Positions 9,150 through 20,457 of a DNA stretch of 64,000 nucleotides are shown piece after piece. A program made the translations under genes and the position numbers. The notes beneath the pieces are model-generated. The model saw nothing but the letters and a program-made list of their open reading frames with translations. It searched no databases and was not told where the DNA came from. Every line of letters starts with the position of its first letter. Positions within the stretch are counted from its first letter, which is position 1. The stretch covers positions 50,866,272 to 50,930,271 of the forward strand of contig NC_135500.1 of NCBI RefSeq assembly GCF_052857255.1, read 5' to 3'. The DNA comes from Amblyomma americanum. Taxonomy: Eukaryota > Arthropoda > Arachnida > Ixodida > Ixodidae.

Positions 9150-12100
9150 CAATTGTACCCGAAAAACCAGCGGATGACAGCCCTTTCATCAAAACGTCTA
9201 CAGCCCCCCAAAACAAAACCCCAGAATAAACGAGCTCTTCAAAAAAGTCAGCGATATGGCAGGGCAGAACTCAATGTTGATCCTAGGAGACTTTAATGCG
9301 GCAAACCCCAGTTGGAATACCAAAATATCGATGCCAAAGGTAAAAGCATAGCAGAAAGCGCGAGAAATACTGCATGGACCTGCTAACGACCCCATTACTA
9401 CGAAGAGGATAGGAAACAGCGTCTGCAAAGACACCACGCCTGACCTAGCCTTCTCAAGAAACAACGAGAACATCCAATGGGAAAGTAGAATGGAAGCCTT
9501 AGGGAGCGCCCACTTCACCCTCAGCTTGGAAATAGCCGCAGCAGAAATGAAGAGATGCCAAGTGGCTGCCAAAATCATACTGGAAAACCTTGCGAAACCA
9601 CAAAACCGATAACCAACATAGAAGAGTGGTGCATGGAGCTTACAAAGGCCACACAGAAATGCACGAAAATAATAACTCGCACGGAACAAAACCCAGACGC
9701 AGACAGACACCTTCTTCACCTATGGGAAGTTCGAAGAAGCCTTATCAGGAGATGGAGGCAGCAAAAATACAACAGGAAACTCAAACTGAAGATCGCCGAA
9801 CTAATCAAGAAGGCATCAGAGCACTCAGACAACATCGCCACGCAAAACTGGCAACAGTTTACGGAAACGCTTAGATGGAGACTAGGCATGGCCCGAACTT
9901 GGAATATACTAGTAGCCTTGATAGACCCAACAAAAACCAAAACGGAAAGCGGCAAGTACATGAAACGACTAATCCACACCTTCCCCGGAACGGAAGACCA
10001 TCTAACACAGGCACTGAGGGAGAAATGCGACGGCACAGCCACGCACCCAAAGCAACACCAAGAATACACAGGAGAAGTCAACCCCGGATGGATAGGCCAA
10101 TCACCGAGGAGAAGTAAGGACAGCCATAGGGGAAGCCAAAAAGAATACGGCAGCCGGAAAGCACAGAATAAATAACGCTACCATTAGAAATATGGCAGAC
10201 ACGGCTATCACCGAACTTACCAAATACCTAAACGAAACCTGGGAAAAAGGAACGTAATGGAAACACGCAGAGGTAAGTATGATACCCAAGCCGGGCAAAA
10301 TACTCCAAATCGAAAACCTCGGACCAATCTCCCTAACCTCCTGCCTAGAGAAGATATACGAGAGATTGGTCAATCAAAGGATCACAAATTACATGGAGGA
10401 CAGGGGATATCACCCTGATGCCATGTTTGGCTTCAGAAGGGGCTGTCCACGCAAGACGTACTCCTACAATTAAAGGAGAAGGTCCTCACTGATATACCAG
10501 CAAGTGGAGAACACATAGTACTAGGGCTCGACATAAAGGAAGCCTCAGATAACGTGGAACATGCGGCCCTCATTGGAGGTCTCAATAACATAAACTGCGG
10601 AAGCAGAGCCTTCCGATATGTCAAAGCCTTCTTGACGGAACGAACGGCTACGACAGGCATCGGAAACACAAGATCTGAGAGCTTCACGGTGCCAAACAAG
10701 GGCACCCCGCAAGGCTTAGTTCTATCGCCGCTACTATTCACCGTAGCGATGATGGGACTCTCGAAAGTACTTGATGAAATAGAAAACATCAGCTACGCAA
10801 TATATGCATATACCATAACAATATTGACAGCCACAAGCTCCATAGAAGCAAAAGAAGAGCAGCTACAAATTGAGATCGACCCTACTGAACAATACGCCAG
10901 GACCGGTGGGCTATTGTGCTTAGCAGAGAAATCAGAATACGTAGGAATAAAAAAAGGTACGCGGAAGTACGTCTCCCAAATCACCTCGAAACTTGCAAAC
11001 GAGACAATACCCGAGAAAACGGAAGTCACTGTGCTTGGAACGTGGCTGCGAAACAGAAGACGATGTAGCAAAACCATCACCTCTCTTAAGAATACAACAA
11101 GTCGCCAAAATCGTGCTAAGATCGAGTCAGCAGTAAAAACAAAGAGATGAGAGAACAGGACGCCCTAAGACTCATGGACAGTCTCATCACGAGCAGGGTT
11201 ACGTACAGTCTCGCCTATCACGAACTAAACGAGCAAGAAACTACAAATCAACTCCATACTACGCAAAGCGTACAAAATGGCGCTCAAACTTCCAATGTCA
11301 ACACCAACCGAATAGCTAATGGCACTGGGGGGGCGAACTACGAGAAGCGCAACTACAGACTCGCTCAAACCAGAACGGGGAGACACCTAATGAAGAAATT
11401 AGGGCTACACCTGGGCATCCAAAAAGTCAAAAAACATATTAATAATGAAGACAGGAACAACATCCGGGTCAGACCCATACCCAGACACATAGACCCCAAT
11501 ATACACCATGAAAGACGACAAACCAGATTCCGAGCACTCGGCATGGAATTCAGTGACAATCCCAGCGTAGTCTACACAGACGCAGCAAAGTACCGATACC
11601 AACGCAAAACGATCGCCGTTGTAACAGACGAAGGAGGGAAAGAAATAACCAGCGCAATGATAAACAACCCAAGCATAGAGGCAGCTGAAGAGGCCGCCAT
11701 TGCTCTAGCAATATCGCACGGCAACGCAACAGGACAAAACCTCACTATTGTGACGGACTCCAAACAAGGATGCAGAAACTACACAAGAGGCAGGATCGAC
11801 AGCATCGCCAATCATAATCTACACACGACGAGAAGACAAACACTAAACATAATATAGTATGGGCTCCTGGACACGAGGATGAGGGCTGACGTGGTAGCAG
11901 ACGAGTTAGCTCGAGGGTACGTCAACCAAACAGACTGAACACTTTTCACCACGGGCACCTTAGACCCTGTTACCCCCACGTACTCAGACATACTCGAGCA
12001 TTACAGGGGTCAACGGAAACGCTACCCAGCCCCACAAAAAGGCTATCCGAAGAGGAGGCGGTAGACTGGCGCAGACTACAAACCGGTACCTACCCGCACC

Positions 12101-12418
12101 TGCACAAACTACACAAGATTTTCCCTACACAGTATGTAGACGAATATCCCTGGTGCCAGGGTAAACCTACGCTATAGCATGCCACATGGACCTGCCCTAA
12201 GGCAGACTTAGAGCCTAAAATATACAACCCGAGTGTGATGCAATGGAAGTGCTTGCTTCCCAGCCAGGGCGAAGCAGCGCAGCGATTTCTCGTATGCTGA
12301 GCCACGCTGGCAGCTGTCATGTGCGGCATCCTGGACCGAGGATCGACCACGGCGCCCAGTAACCCGTAGGGGGTCAAGAACACTTTAAATTTGTCGCCAA
12401 TAAAGTTTTTTCCATCCA
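9150..12418 (+). mobile_element. I-like LINE with RNase H domain, nearly full ORF2, multiply frameshifted
   Basis: Domains in order: endonuclease (SMLILGDFNAANPSW near 9270), linker (LAFSRNNENIQWESRMEALGSAHFTLSLE), RT (MIPKPGK, then LGPISLTSCLEKIYERLV near 10280-10380; GTPQGLVLSPLLF near 10700), connector, RNase H (11560-11860) and a 3' end reading CTTTAAATTTGTCGCCAATAAAG followed by CCATCCATCC. The catalytic YADD reads YAIYAYTITI, so both aspartates are gone. It is the same family as the insertion at 6471-7582. The 5' end is truncated within the endonuclease. Confidence 0.8.
11147..11857 (+). pseudogene. I-like LINE, post-RT and RNase H segment
   Basis: The frame runs from the connector (LMDSLITSRVTYSLAYHEL) into an RNase H fold with VVYTDAAKY (first Asp), EAAEEAAIALAIS (Glu) and TIVTDSKQGC (Asp). 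The final His/Asp part follows out of frame near 11860-11900 (WAPGHEDEG...VVADELARG). RNase H is a hallmark of I-superfamily LINEs. This is a fragment and not a host RNase H gene. Confidence 0.8.
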
Positions 12419-12780
12419 TCCTTCAACCTCTATCCACCATATTGGACCGTTACGTCATCATTGGCACGCGGCAGGTGATTGCGTCTAGAATGCTATTGCA
12501 GATAGCGCTACACGTCTCAATGCGATAGGGTGCCTCGATGATCGCTCGCCTCGCCTCCGCTTTCAGGGTGAGGACACCCTTTGTAGCACCCCGCGCCGCC
12601 GTTTCCCCTTTGCAGCGGGATGTTGGGTCACACGCGCCGGTCGCGTATACTGCGCGCTATGCATGTGGCGCCGTTTTTGTACGGTTGCGTGGCGACTGCA
12701 ATGATGCGAATAAACTGGAAATTGCCGCTACATGGTTGTTTCGCTCGTGGTAGCAATGTTCTGCCAGTTTTGAATGTTTT
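12419..12780. other. Unassigned spacer between LINE and gypsy fragment
   Basis: No coding motif or repeat partner is recognised in this moderately GC-rich stretch. It is not the missing 3' LTR of the neighbouring gypsy fragment, because it does not resemble 15130-15400. Confidence 0.3.
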
Positions 12781-12781
12781 T

Positions 12782-13650
12782 TTACATGATACGGTTGATG
12801 TCGAAAGTGGGCGAGTTCTCTTGGTCAGGCGAATCTTCTGCGGAGGGGTCGGAGAGGGCGACGGAGTCTCGTACGTCAGATATTTCGTCGAAAAAAGCAA
12901 TCGTCGTTCCTCTGTTAATGTGCCGGTATTCTTCGCTGAACTTAGTCAGCAGTACTTCGGCCTGGCCATTGCGGAAATGTGCGATGCCTCTTGCGATGCT
13001 GATTCCTCGGTCTAGAAGCAACTGCATGTTCCCCTCGATGATGGCTTCAGCGTTAATGGCTTTCTTAGCGCCTACGGTCACGATAACGCTTGATCAGGGT
13101 GGGACGCTCACTTCTTCCTCCAAGACACTCAGGGCAACGTGATTTTCCCCAGTTTTCATCGAAGCGATGGCTTTGTTCGTCGAAAGCGTGATCTGCTTGG
13201 ATCGGAGGTCGATGATCGCCTGATGCTCATTAGGAAATCGATACCCAAGATCACTTCCCGGGAACATTGCGGTAGCACAACAAAGGTCGCAGGATAGGTA
13301 TGTCCTTTGACAGTCACTCGCGCTCTGCATCGTCCTGATGCCGTAATGAGCTGGCACCCTGCGGTGCGAATTTGTGGGCCGTCCCAAGTCGTTGTGACTT
13401 TTCTCAGCTGCGCAGCGAATGTTCCATTCATCACCGAGTAATCGGCTCCTGTGCCGACTAGAGCGGTAACTTTCCGGCCGTCGATAGTCACTTCTAAGTC
13501 GGGGGTCCTGGCTCTTGCATTGCATGTCGCTCTCGGCGTCGGGTCACGGCTTCGTCGCGTATGCAAGTCGCGGGTGGGGCGTGTGGTCGAAGCCCTTCTG
13601 GGTGGCGGCGTCGTTTTCAAGGCAGCCTGTGTCGTGGTCGGGGTTCTCAT
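12782..13650 (-). pseudogene. Ty3/gypsy aspartic protease and start of pol
   Basis: 13156-13650 encodes a retropepsin-like domain. The active-site box reads VGTGADYSVM where DTGADYSVM is expected, so the catalytic Asp is replaced by Gly. The flap side ends with EVILGIDFL. The continuation (12782-13081; GISIARGIAHFRNG, EEYRHINRGTTIAFFDEI) is the segment leading to RT. A frameshift near 13100 separates them. Confidence 0.75.
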
Positions 13651-13789
13651 TGTGTGCGGCGTCGGTGCAGCGTCTTCATGGGTTGTGGGTGGAGGATCTT
13701 CGGAGTTTCGCTCTTGAGCAACCTCACCTCCAGAGGTTGCTGCCTTTAGTTTCCCCTACGGGGCTGGGAGACCTTCCTCGTCCCGCGGC

Positions 13790-14930
13790 TGCGTAGCTGC
13801 GCCGTGGCGACGCAAAGCGCGAGGTTGACGGCGATGGTGAGCGCAAAAAGCGGTTTGGCGTGTACTCTTCTCGACGCAGGTACTCGTCGATTTCCTGCGG
13901 ACGTTGTCCGAAGCGTGGTCGTGGGGCGTTAACGGCAAATCCTCGAATGCCGATACGTCGGTACGAGCAGTAACGAGGAATATGGCCGGCCTCACCGCAA
14001 TGTAAGCACTACGGTCGGTTGTCGGAAGTCCTCCAGGCGTCGCATTTCCTGGGGCTTGAGGGTCGGTCATAGGCTGGGCGGGCGGGGGCTGGGAGGCGGC
14101 GTTGTGGACCAAGTGGCTCATCTCGGGAAGGACGTGGGGGTTGTCGTTGGGGCTGAGCAGTCCTTACTGCAGCGGCGTAGGTCATGGCCTGGGGTTCTGT
14201 GGTCGTCGGGGTGCCAAGTGCCTGTTGCACTTCTTCCCGTACCACGTCCATTAGAGTCGTTGCTTGTGGCTGTGGGGAGGATGGCAGTAATCGGCTTAGC
14301 TCCTCTCGGACGATTTCGCGGATAACGTCCCGCAAGCTGTCGCTGGTGGTGGCCGGCGTGTCCGAACGGATTGCATAGGCAGAGGAAGGGCGGTTGTACT
14401 GCCGAGCTCGGACGTCGAGGGTCTTCTCAATCGTGCAGGCTTCCTGCATGAATTCCTCGACCGTTTTTGGCGGCTGACGGACGAGGCTGCCAAAGAGTTG
14501 TTCTTTTACGCCGCGCATTAAGAACTGAACTTTCTTTTCCTCGATCATCCCGGGGTCGGCGCGGCGAAATAGGCGCTTCATCTCCTCGGCGTAACCGCGG
14601 ACGGGCTCATTTTGAAGTTGGATCCTGCCAGCTGGACTCGAGGAGTCGTTCGGCTCTTTCTTTCCTCACGACACTGGTGAATACCTTCAATAGTTCCCTC
14701 TTCAATAGCTCCCTTGACGTAAGGGACGACTCGTAGTTTTCGTACCACGTGCGTGCGGAGCCATCCAATGAGAAGAGCACGTGTCCAATTTTTGCCGCAT
14801 CATCCCACTTGTTGAATGACGCCACGCGCTCAAATTGATCCAACCATTCTTCAGGGTCTTCGCCTAGGGATCATTTGAATGTTGGCGGCACCCGCGGCTG
14901 CTGTAGTGTGATCGGTGTCGACATCTTCGG
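13790..14930 (-). pseudogene. Ty3/gypsy Gag
   Basis: Two frames (14607-14843 and 14009-14581) cover the capsid. Visible are LDQFERVASFNKWDDAAKIGHV, SLDGSARTWYENYE, the RTWY signature of gypsy Gag, then MIEEKKVQFLMRGVKEQLF and EFMQEACTIEKTL. Near 14000 a CCHC-like HCGEAGHIPRYC follows, then an arginine/serine-rich tail to about 13790. One frameshift near 14595 breaks the protein. Confidence 0.75.
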
Positions 14931-15130
14931 CGAGGTTGCGGTGCTCGTAGCAGCGTCTTTTCGCTGTCTGGTGCGGTCCGGCAGTTTCCCGAACTCAGGC
15001 TCCTCTCCCTGGAGACGTCAACTGGCTCGCTGAGCTGCTGGCTCGTCCTCGGTTGCGAAGCGCTGAGGGCTGGCTTCACGACTTGAAGGGGGCGTCCGGA
15101 ACATGGAAGGCTACCCAGCACCTCCGCCAG

Positions 15131-15400
15131 ATGTCACGTAGTGGTGACGGCAGTCGAAGCAGCGATGAAGACGGACGAAAGGGCCTCCTAAAAGAACTGT
15201 TTATGGGGCTGACTTGCACCCAAAATGGACTCATTCACTCGGCGGCGGCGAAGCGACAAGCGTGCTCGGCGGTCGTCGAACAGAATGCCCGCCGCTGTCG
15301 GCCGCGCTCAATTTAAAGCTGACAGCGAGCTTTCGAGATAAAGCGTGCAAAGTTACTAGAACATTCCGGAACAACGTAGAATCAGCTCTGCCTGGATGCG
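15131..15400 (-). promoter_or_regulatory. Gypsy 5' LTR with a heat-shock-element-like motif
   Basis: The LTR end is inferred from the CA just before the primer-binding region. Inside, 15359-15371 reads GAACATTCCGGAA, an exact GAAnnTTCnnGAA arrangement as bound by heat-shock factor. It lies about 45 bp upstream (in element direction) of a TTTAAA TATA-like box at about 15312. The outer LTR boundary is not certain. Confidence 0.45.
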
Positions 15401-15499
15401 ATCAATCGAGATAAATCTAGTCGCGTCTTGCGTCGCAAAGAAAGCGATAAGGTGGTGTGGCGGCAGATTTGAAAAACGAACAAACACTGCAAATATTCG

Positions 15500-16735
15500 C
15501 GGCAATATAAAGCCTTCATTGATTACGAGAAAGCATTTGACTCAGTGGAAACCTCAGCAGTTATACAGGCATTGCGGAATCAGTGTGTAGATTAGCCTTA
15601 TGTGAAAATACTGGAAGATATATACAGGAACTGCACAGCGGCCATAGCCATACATAAAATCAGCAATAAAACTCCAATAAGGAAGGGCGTCGAGTAAGGA
15701 GACATGATCTCGCCAATGGTATTCACCGCCTGTTTACAGGAGGTATTCCGAGGCCGGAATTGGGAACAGTTGGGGATAAGAGTTAATGGAGAATACCTAA
15801 ATAATCTGCGATTCGCTGATGACATTGCTTTGCATGTCACTCAGGAGATGAACAAATCATGATCAATGACTTAGACAGAGAGAGCAGGTAGGTGGGAATT
15901 AAAATTAACATGCAGAAAACCAAAGTAATGTTCAACAATCTACCAAGAGAGCAGCAGTTCACAATTGGCAATGAGGTGCTGGAAGTGGCAAAGGAATGCG
16001 TTTACGTAGGGCAAGTAGTGACAGCTGATCCGGATCAAGAGAAGGAAATAACTAGAAGTATAAGAATAGGGTGGAGCGCTTAATGGCAGGTTCTCTCAGA
16101 TCATGAATAGGAGGTTATCAACATCCCTCAAGAGAAAACTGCACAACAGCTGTATCTTACCAGTACTCACCTACGGGGCAGAAACGTAGAGGCTAACGAA
16201 AAGGAGCAGGAGGAAAGGAAGCCGGAGGTTAACCAGGAGAATAACCGGTTCGCTACCCTGCACGGGGCGAAAGTGGTGAGGGGAGAGAAAGACGAAGGCG
16301 GAAAGAGAGTTCCAGTAAACTGAAGTCACTATGCAAAGTCACTGCTTTCAGTAAAGTCAGGTACAGGTTAAGTTAGGGACAACACAGCCAGCCATGGAAA
16401 GCAAAATGATAGCTGTAACGTTAAGAGACCAAAAGCGGGCAGAGTGGGTGAGGGAACAAACGTGTGTTAATGACAGCCTAGTCGAAACCAAGAGGAAGAA
16501 ATGGGCTTGGGCAGCGCATGTACTGCGAAGGCAAGATAACCGCTGGTCCTTAAGGGTAACGGAGCGGATCCCAAGAGAAGGAAAGCGTAGCAGGGGGCGG
16601 CTGAAGATTAGGCGGGCGGATGATATTAGAAAGTTTGCAGGCATAGGGTGGGCGCAGCTGGCAAAGGACAGGGTTAATTGGAGAGACATTGGAGAGGCCT
16701 TTGCCCTGCAGTGGGTTCAGTCAGGCTGCTGCTGC
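15500..16735 (+). pseudogene. RTE-clade LINE, 5'-truncated, frameshifted
   Basis: The copy begins at the RT motif AFIDYEKAFDSVETSAVIQAL, continues with LRFADDIA (intact FADD, near 15805), INMQKTKVMFNNL and EVLEVAKECVYVGQVV (15892-16083). It ends with the post-RT block TLRDQKRAEWVREQTCVNDSL, KKWAWAAHVLRRQDNRW and FAGIGWAQLAKDRVNW. Several stops and shifts occur. About 160 bp of foreign sequence (about 16205-16365) lies within TKR|VQ compared with the second copy at 29870. Confidence 0.8.
16205..16365. repeat. Short insertion in the RTE copy
   Basis: The RTE copy at 29870 reads directly from AAAAGGGTTCAG into CTTAAGTTAAGG, whereas here about 160 bp intervene (AGGAAGCCGGAGGTTAACC...). The block has a CGGTTCGCTACCC segment resembling a tRNA-type B box, so a SINE fragment is possible. 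Confidence 0.45.
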
Positions 16736-16736
16736 T

Positions 16737-17758
16737 TATTTTTATTTTATTTATTTATTTACACAGTACTGCTAGCCTCTAGGTGAGGCTGTATAGCAGG
16801 AGCGGGAGAAGAAAAAAAAGAAAAAAACATAAGTGACATGCGCAAAACGAATCAAGGCACAACACGCTGCCTTCAACAAATGAGATGCACTCACAAGCAA
16901 AAATAGATGAAGGAAAGTTGCGTGCAGAAACCCCCCCCCCCCCCAAAAAAAAATCTCAAGAACACTCCGTAATCATCAATTACTATCTGACCGCATTCTG
17001 ACAGCATTCATAAATGTTTCAGTAGTAGGGCATTCTACAATGCTGGCCGGAAGCCGGTTCCACTCACGGACAGTTTTCGGAAAAAAAGAGTTAGCGAAGG
17101 TTTGAGTGTGGCAGGAATAATCTTTAAGTTTTTTGCTATGATGCGATCGGGTGGTTCGTCGGTGTACAGGCTCTATGTAATCGTGTTTTCTCATACCTAG
17201 TTTATCATGAAACAGCAAGTGCATGTATTTTAATCGATCATACTGACGCCGTTTTTGTAAATTGTCTAAACCTGCCTTTTTTACTAGAGTACTCGCGGAA
17301 GTACGCCAGTTATATGATCGGTATATAAACCTAGCTGCTTTCTTTTGTACAGATTCGAGCTTGTCTATGTTGCCACGAGTGTGCGGGTCCCAAACAATTG
17401 ATCCATATTCTAGAACTGGTCGAACTAAGGTTTTATATGCTATTAGTTTAACTTCGTTTGTACATTGTCGCAGAGTTCTTCTTAAATAACCTAATTTCCG
17501 CATGGCCCTGTTCACAATATCCGATATATGTTCATTCCACCTTAGATCCGATGTTATGATTATGCCTAGGTATTTATAGTTGTTTACCACTGCGAGAGTG
17601 CTGCTGCCTATGGAATATGAGAAATTTAATGGCTGCCTTTTGCGTGTTACGGTCATCGCAACAGATTTTTTTGTGTTTATTGACATCTGCCAGTCTGAGC
17701 ACCAGGTTGCAATCCTTGCTAAGGCACTATTAAGTAGAGCCTGATCGCTGGAGTTGTG
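16737..17758 (-). pseudogene. CR1-like LINE, 3' part of RT and 3' UTR
   Basis: The minus frame encodes DQALLNSALARIATWCSDWQMSINTKK, YKYLGIIITSDLRWNEHI, MRKLGYLRRTLRQ, LVRPVLEYGSIVWDPHTRGNIDKLE and FPKTVREWNRLPASIV, the C-terminal RT-thumb region of CR1/Jockey-type LINEs. The 3' end is an AAATA-repeat tail at 16740-16765, joined directly to the RTE copy. The 5' truncation at about 17758 abuts an I-like LINE end. The similar thumb region at 35473-35950 suggests the same family. Confidence 0.8.
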
Positions 17759-17759
17759 A

Positions 17760-18065
17760 GATGATGATCGATGCACACACTGTGGTGCCAGAGGGACCCT
17801 CGACCACAGAATTTGGGAGTGTCCAAATTCTCCCAGGGCGGGCAAAAATTTTGATAGTAGAGAAGCCTGGGAGACCCTGCTATGAAGCCCGGACCCTGAG
17901 CTCCAGCGCACCACCATCCACCTGGCGGAAGAGGCCGCTACCAGTCAAGGACTGCCAGCCAAGCCTCTAACCGCGGGCGCGCAACTTCCCGTCTCCTAGG
18001 CTTGCGTGCCGGGAGCGGGGAGAAACATCTTTTGTGATGGAAACAAAAGTCTTTCATTCAATCAA
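17760..18065 (+). pseudogene. I-like LINE 3' end with zinc-finger tail
   Basis: The translated end reads CTHCGARGTLDHRIWECPNSP, a C-x2-C...H...C finger found at the C-terminus of I-like LINEs, then SPDPELQRTTIHLAEEAA. The sequence ends with GTCTTTCATTCAATCA. Only the last 300 bp are present. Confidence 0.6.
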
Positions 18066-18886
18066 GGAGACAATCTGTGTCTTCGATGCGCCCAATAATT
18101 CGAAATATGTGGTTTCGATATATCCAGGCTCGACTGTAACATGGAAATGGGAGGGATTGTGGTAGCGGTAGAGGTAGTAAGAGAAAAAAAAAATGTTCTG
18201 CGGTTATGCATTCCCGTTAGTGTGCTTGACCAGCGCAGCTGTTGCATTGGTTGCATCTTCCTGGCGTCCGTTGTGCCCCGGGAACCCATTCGGCTGTTCT
18301 GGCCTCTTTCATCAACGCATTCAACTTGGCGCGCCTTGCTTTGCAATTCGTAGTCACGTGATTTTCGAGTAGTGTGCGTGCATGGACGGCTTCATACTCG
18401 CGGTGACTTCACGGCGCAGGGTCACATGACTAGCGCAGGTCACGTGCTCCAACAACGCCGATTACGACGGCTGTGTGCCAGAAACGATTCACTAGCAGCT
18501 GTATAAACACAAGAAAATTCTCTTGTGTCACTAGATATGAGATATATGACATGTTGACGCCTTTAGTGTACCTTGCGTGCATTTATCGGGCCATTACTTC
18601 ATTCAACGTTAGCCCTATTATTTCATGTTTAATCACGTCGGCTGTGCGCTGTTTTGCAATGAAGATTAACCAATTCTTCTATCTAGCGTCTTCACGTGTA
18701 CTTCTGAGCACACTGTCAAGCAAATTATCCTTTTCATTTTACTTTACCTAGAAAGTATCAAGAGGGACGGTCATGTAAAGTTTGAACAGAGAACACAAGT
18801 CCGCATCACAGCGCAATGTCAGCACTGCAGTGACAATGCGTCAGCATCTCCAATGACTCTCATTCGAAAGCTATCGTTGTTACTAT
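18066..18886. other. Unassigned DNA with CACGTG-type boxes
   Basis: 18066-18140 (TTCGATATATCCAGGCTCGACTGTA) resembles the terminus of a pogo-type DNA element. TCACGTGA (18353), GTCACATGAC (18421) and GTCACGTG (18438) lie within about 95 bp. No open frame carries recognisable motifs. Confidence 0.3.
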
Positions 18887-19300
18887 GTGCCATCTTTGGA
18901 TTGCCAGACAAGGTGGACGCCGATATATGCCACGTTTAGACGGCTGGTAAGAACTGAGGAATTCAGAGACAGTTTTTCAGAGTGGCAGGGCTTAGAAAAG
19001 CAGCGTCCTCAATGTCCCCAGGTGCAACAGTCAGTGTTTAACTCTAGAAAAAGCTCACGGGAGGTTATTTTCGCAGTACAGCATCTTATTTAAATGAACG
19101 TCTCGGTCGCGACTAACTGTAAATCGATGCCTTCTCTGTGCAGTTTATCTAGACCCTCAATATTACGCCAAGTTGTAATTCTTGACAAGTTGCAACTCTT
19201 CCTCTGGGTTATTGCTTGGGTAAGGGCATCCAAGACATGCTTTAACTCTAATTTTCTATTTTTTCTATCCAACTGCCTGAATACAACTTGTAAACGCGAT
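18887..19300 (+). pseudogene. hAT-type transposase relic
   Basis: The frame reads SLDCQTRWTPIYATFRRLV, which matches the D..TRWNST..ML..L motif of hAT transposases. About 250 bp later CAVYLDPQYYAKL matches the A.YLDPR(F/Y)K motif at the usual distance. Stops occur between and after. Only these two landmarks support the call; no inverted repeats were found. Confidence 0.5.
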
Positions 19301-19984
19301 TAACCTGCTTGGAACTTTTCTCAATTCGTATTTTATATTTTTCCTGCATAGCACTGTGTAGTTCCTGTGTAATTCCTGGAGAGATTTATAGCGCCTTTAA
19401 GGATTCCTATTCCACACCTTTATTACGCAATGTCTGCATGACTGCATACTTTTTAAAGGGGCTTTGAAAAAAAATTCAGTAAAGGTCCGGTGTGCATGGG
19501 ATGCTGAAGGGCGCTGTTTCACGAATATCTTTCACCAAAGTTTTTTTAAAGAACTTCTTAGAAGCTGAGTTATCCCTAGTCAAAAATTGTATCTCAGCGT
19601 CTTCGCGCCTTTCCCTCTCGTCCATAGTGTGCGCTGAAAGGTCGTCTCTCCTTAGCCGGCCCCACCCACTCGCATGCGGAAATCCCCCCTGGGGGGGGGG
19701 GGGGGGGGAGCTTCCTGACTGTGGAGGAGAAGGAATAAACATTTTATTGAAATAGCAGACTGACGTTCTTGCGCATGAAGCCGCTATTTCAGGGCCCCCA
19801 CTGGCTCTAAGGAGCGGCGCGTCTGATTGACCGCGGCCATGGTAGCTGCTTGGCGTCTGAATCTAACCAGTAGCCATTTCTGGAAAAAACATATACACAG
19901 TCGAGCGGCATGGTGGAGAGCGAGTTTCAAAAAACCATAAGAAAAAGCTCGTCTACTTTCGCGTTTTATGGCGAGTTCTCCATC
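19301..19984. repeat. Repeat-like DNA with an 18-G run
   Basis: 19691-19708 is 18 consecutive G. Reverse complement of 19733-19750 (CAATAAAATGTTTATTC) looks like a retroelement 3' end pointing to the left. No motif-bearing frame is seen. Confidence 0.35.
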
Positions 19985-20027
19985 GTCTACTGATCCGGAC
20001 TACCCGGGTTCGAACTCGACCGCGGAA
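19985..20027 (+). repeat. tRNA-type SINE head fragment
   Basis: CTACTGATCCGGACTACCC followed by GGGTTCGAACTCG (B-box-like) is the forward version of the head seen inverted at 20270-20333. It abuts a reverse copy. Confidence 0.5.
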
Positions 20028-20333
20028 AATTGGTTATTTGGGAATAGGAAATGGCCCAGTATCTCTCTCGCGTATCGGCGGGCACCTGAAGCGCGCCGTA
20101 AGGGAAGGGATAAAGAAGGGAGTGAAAGAAGAAAGGAAGAAAGAGGTGCCGTAGTGGAGGGCTCCGGAATAATTTCGTCCGCCTGAGGATATTCAACGTG
20201 CACTGATATCGCACAGCACACGGGCACCTTAGCGTTTCGCCTCCATCGAGACGCAGCCGCCGCATGCAGGTTCGAACCCGGAAACTCCGGATCTGTAGAC
20301 CAGCGCCCTAACCACTGAGCCACCAGGGAGGGT
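20028..20333 (-). repeat. Complete tRNA-derived SINE
   Basis: On the minus strand it starts with TGGCTCAGTGGTTAGGGCGC (A box) and has GGGTTCGAACC (B box) about 45 bp on. The body contains GCACCCGTGTGCTGTGCGAT, ATTATTCCGGAGCCCTCCAC and a CTTTC-rich part, and ends CCCAAATAACCAATTTTC. The same family recurs at 20334, 21357, 21540, 21640 and 41395. It is an RNA polymerase III type promoter and would need a LINE RT in trans. Confidence 0.8.
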
Positions 20334-20457
20334 GAAAATTGGTTTTTGGGGAATGGAAATGGCGCAGTATCTGCCTCACATATCGGCGGGCACATTAACC
20401 GCGCCGTAAGGGAAGAGATAAAGGAGGAAGTGAAAGGAGAAAGGAAGAAAGAGTTCT
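20334..20457 (-). repeat. SINE, 3' half only
   Basis: Starts GAAAATTGGTTTTTGGGGAA and repeats the last 125 bp of the neighbouring copy. It is 5'-truncated, as expected for a LINE-mobilised repeat. Confidence 0.75.

Larger units (their letters stand above)
12781..15420 (-). mobile_element. Ty3/gypsy gag-protease fragment with 5' LTR, 3' truncated
   Basis: Reading the minus strand, an LTR-like region (about 15400 down to 15131, ending GTGACA) is followed by TCTGGCGGAGGTGCTGG (primer-binding region), a Gag frame (14009-14843) with a zinc knuckle near 14000, and a protease (13094-13650). The element stops in the segment following protease at about 12781. RT, RNase H, integrase and the other LTR are missing. 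Confidence 0.75.

Noticed and set aside
13156..13650. Host aspartic protease
   Set aside because: It lies directly behind a gypsy Gag with zinc knuckle and has lost its catalytic Asp, so it is a retroelement fragment.
15500..16735. BovB-type RTE transferred between ticks and vertebrates
   Set aside because: The RT reads FIDYEKAFDSVE and the flanking motifs do not look like the BovB subgroup. Only a phylogeny could show horizontal transfer.
20270..20333. True tRNA gene
   Set aside because: A and B boxes are present, but the acceptor stem does not form and the same head recurs attached to a SINE body.
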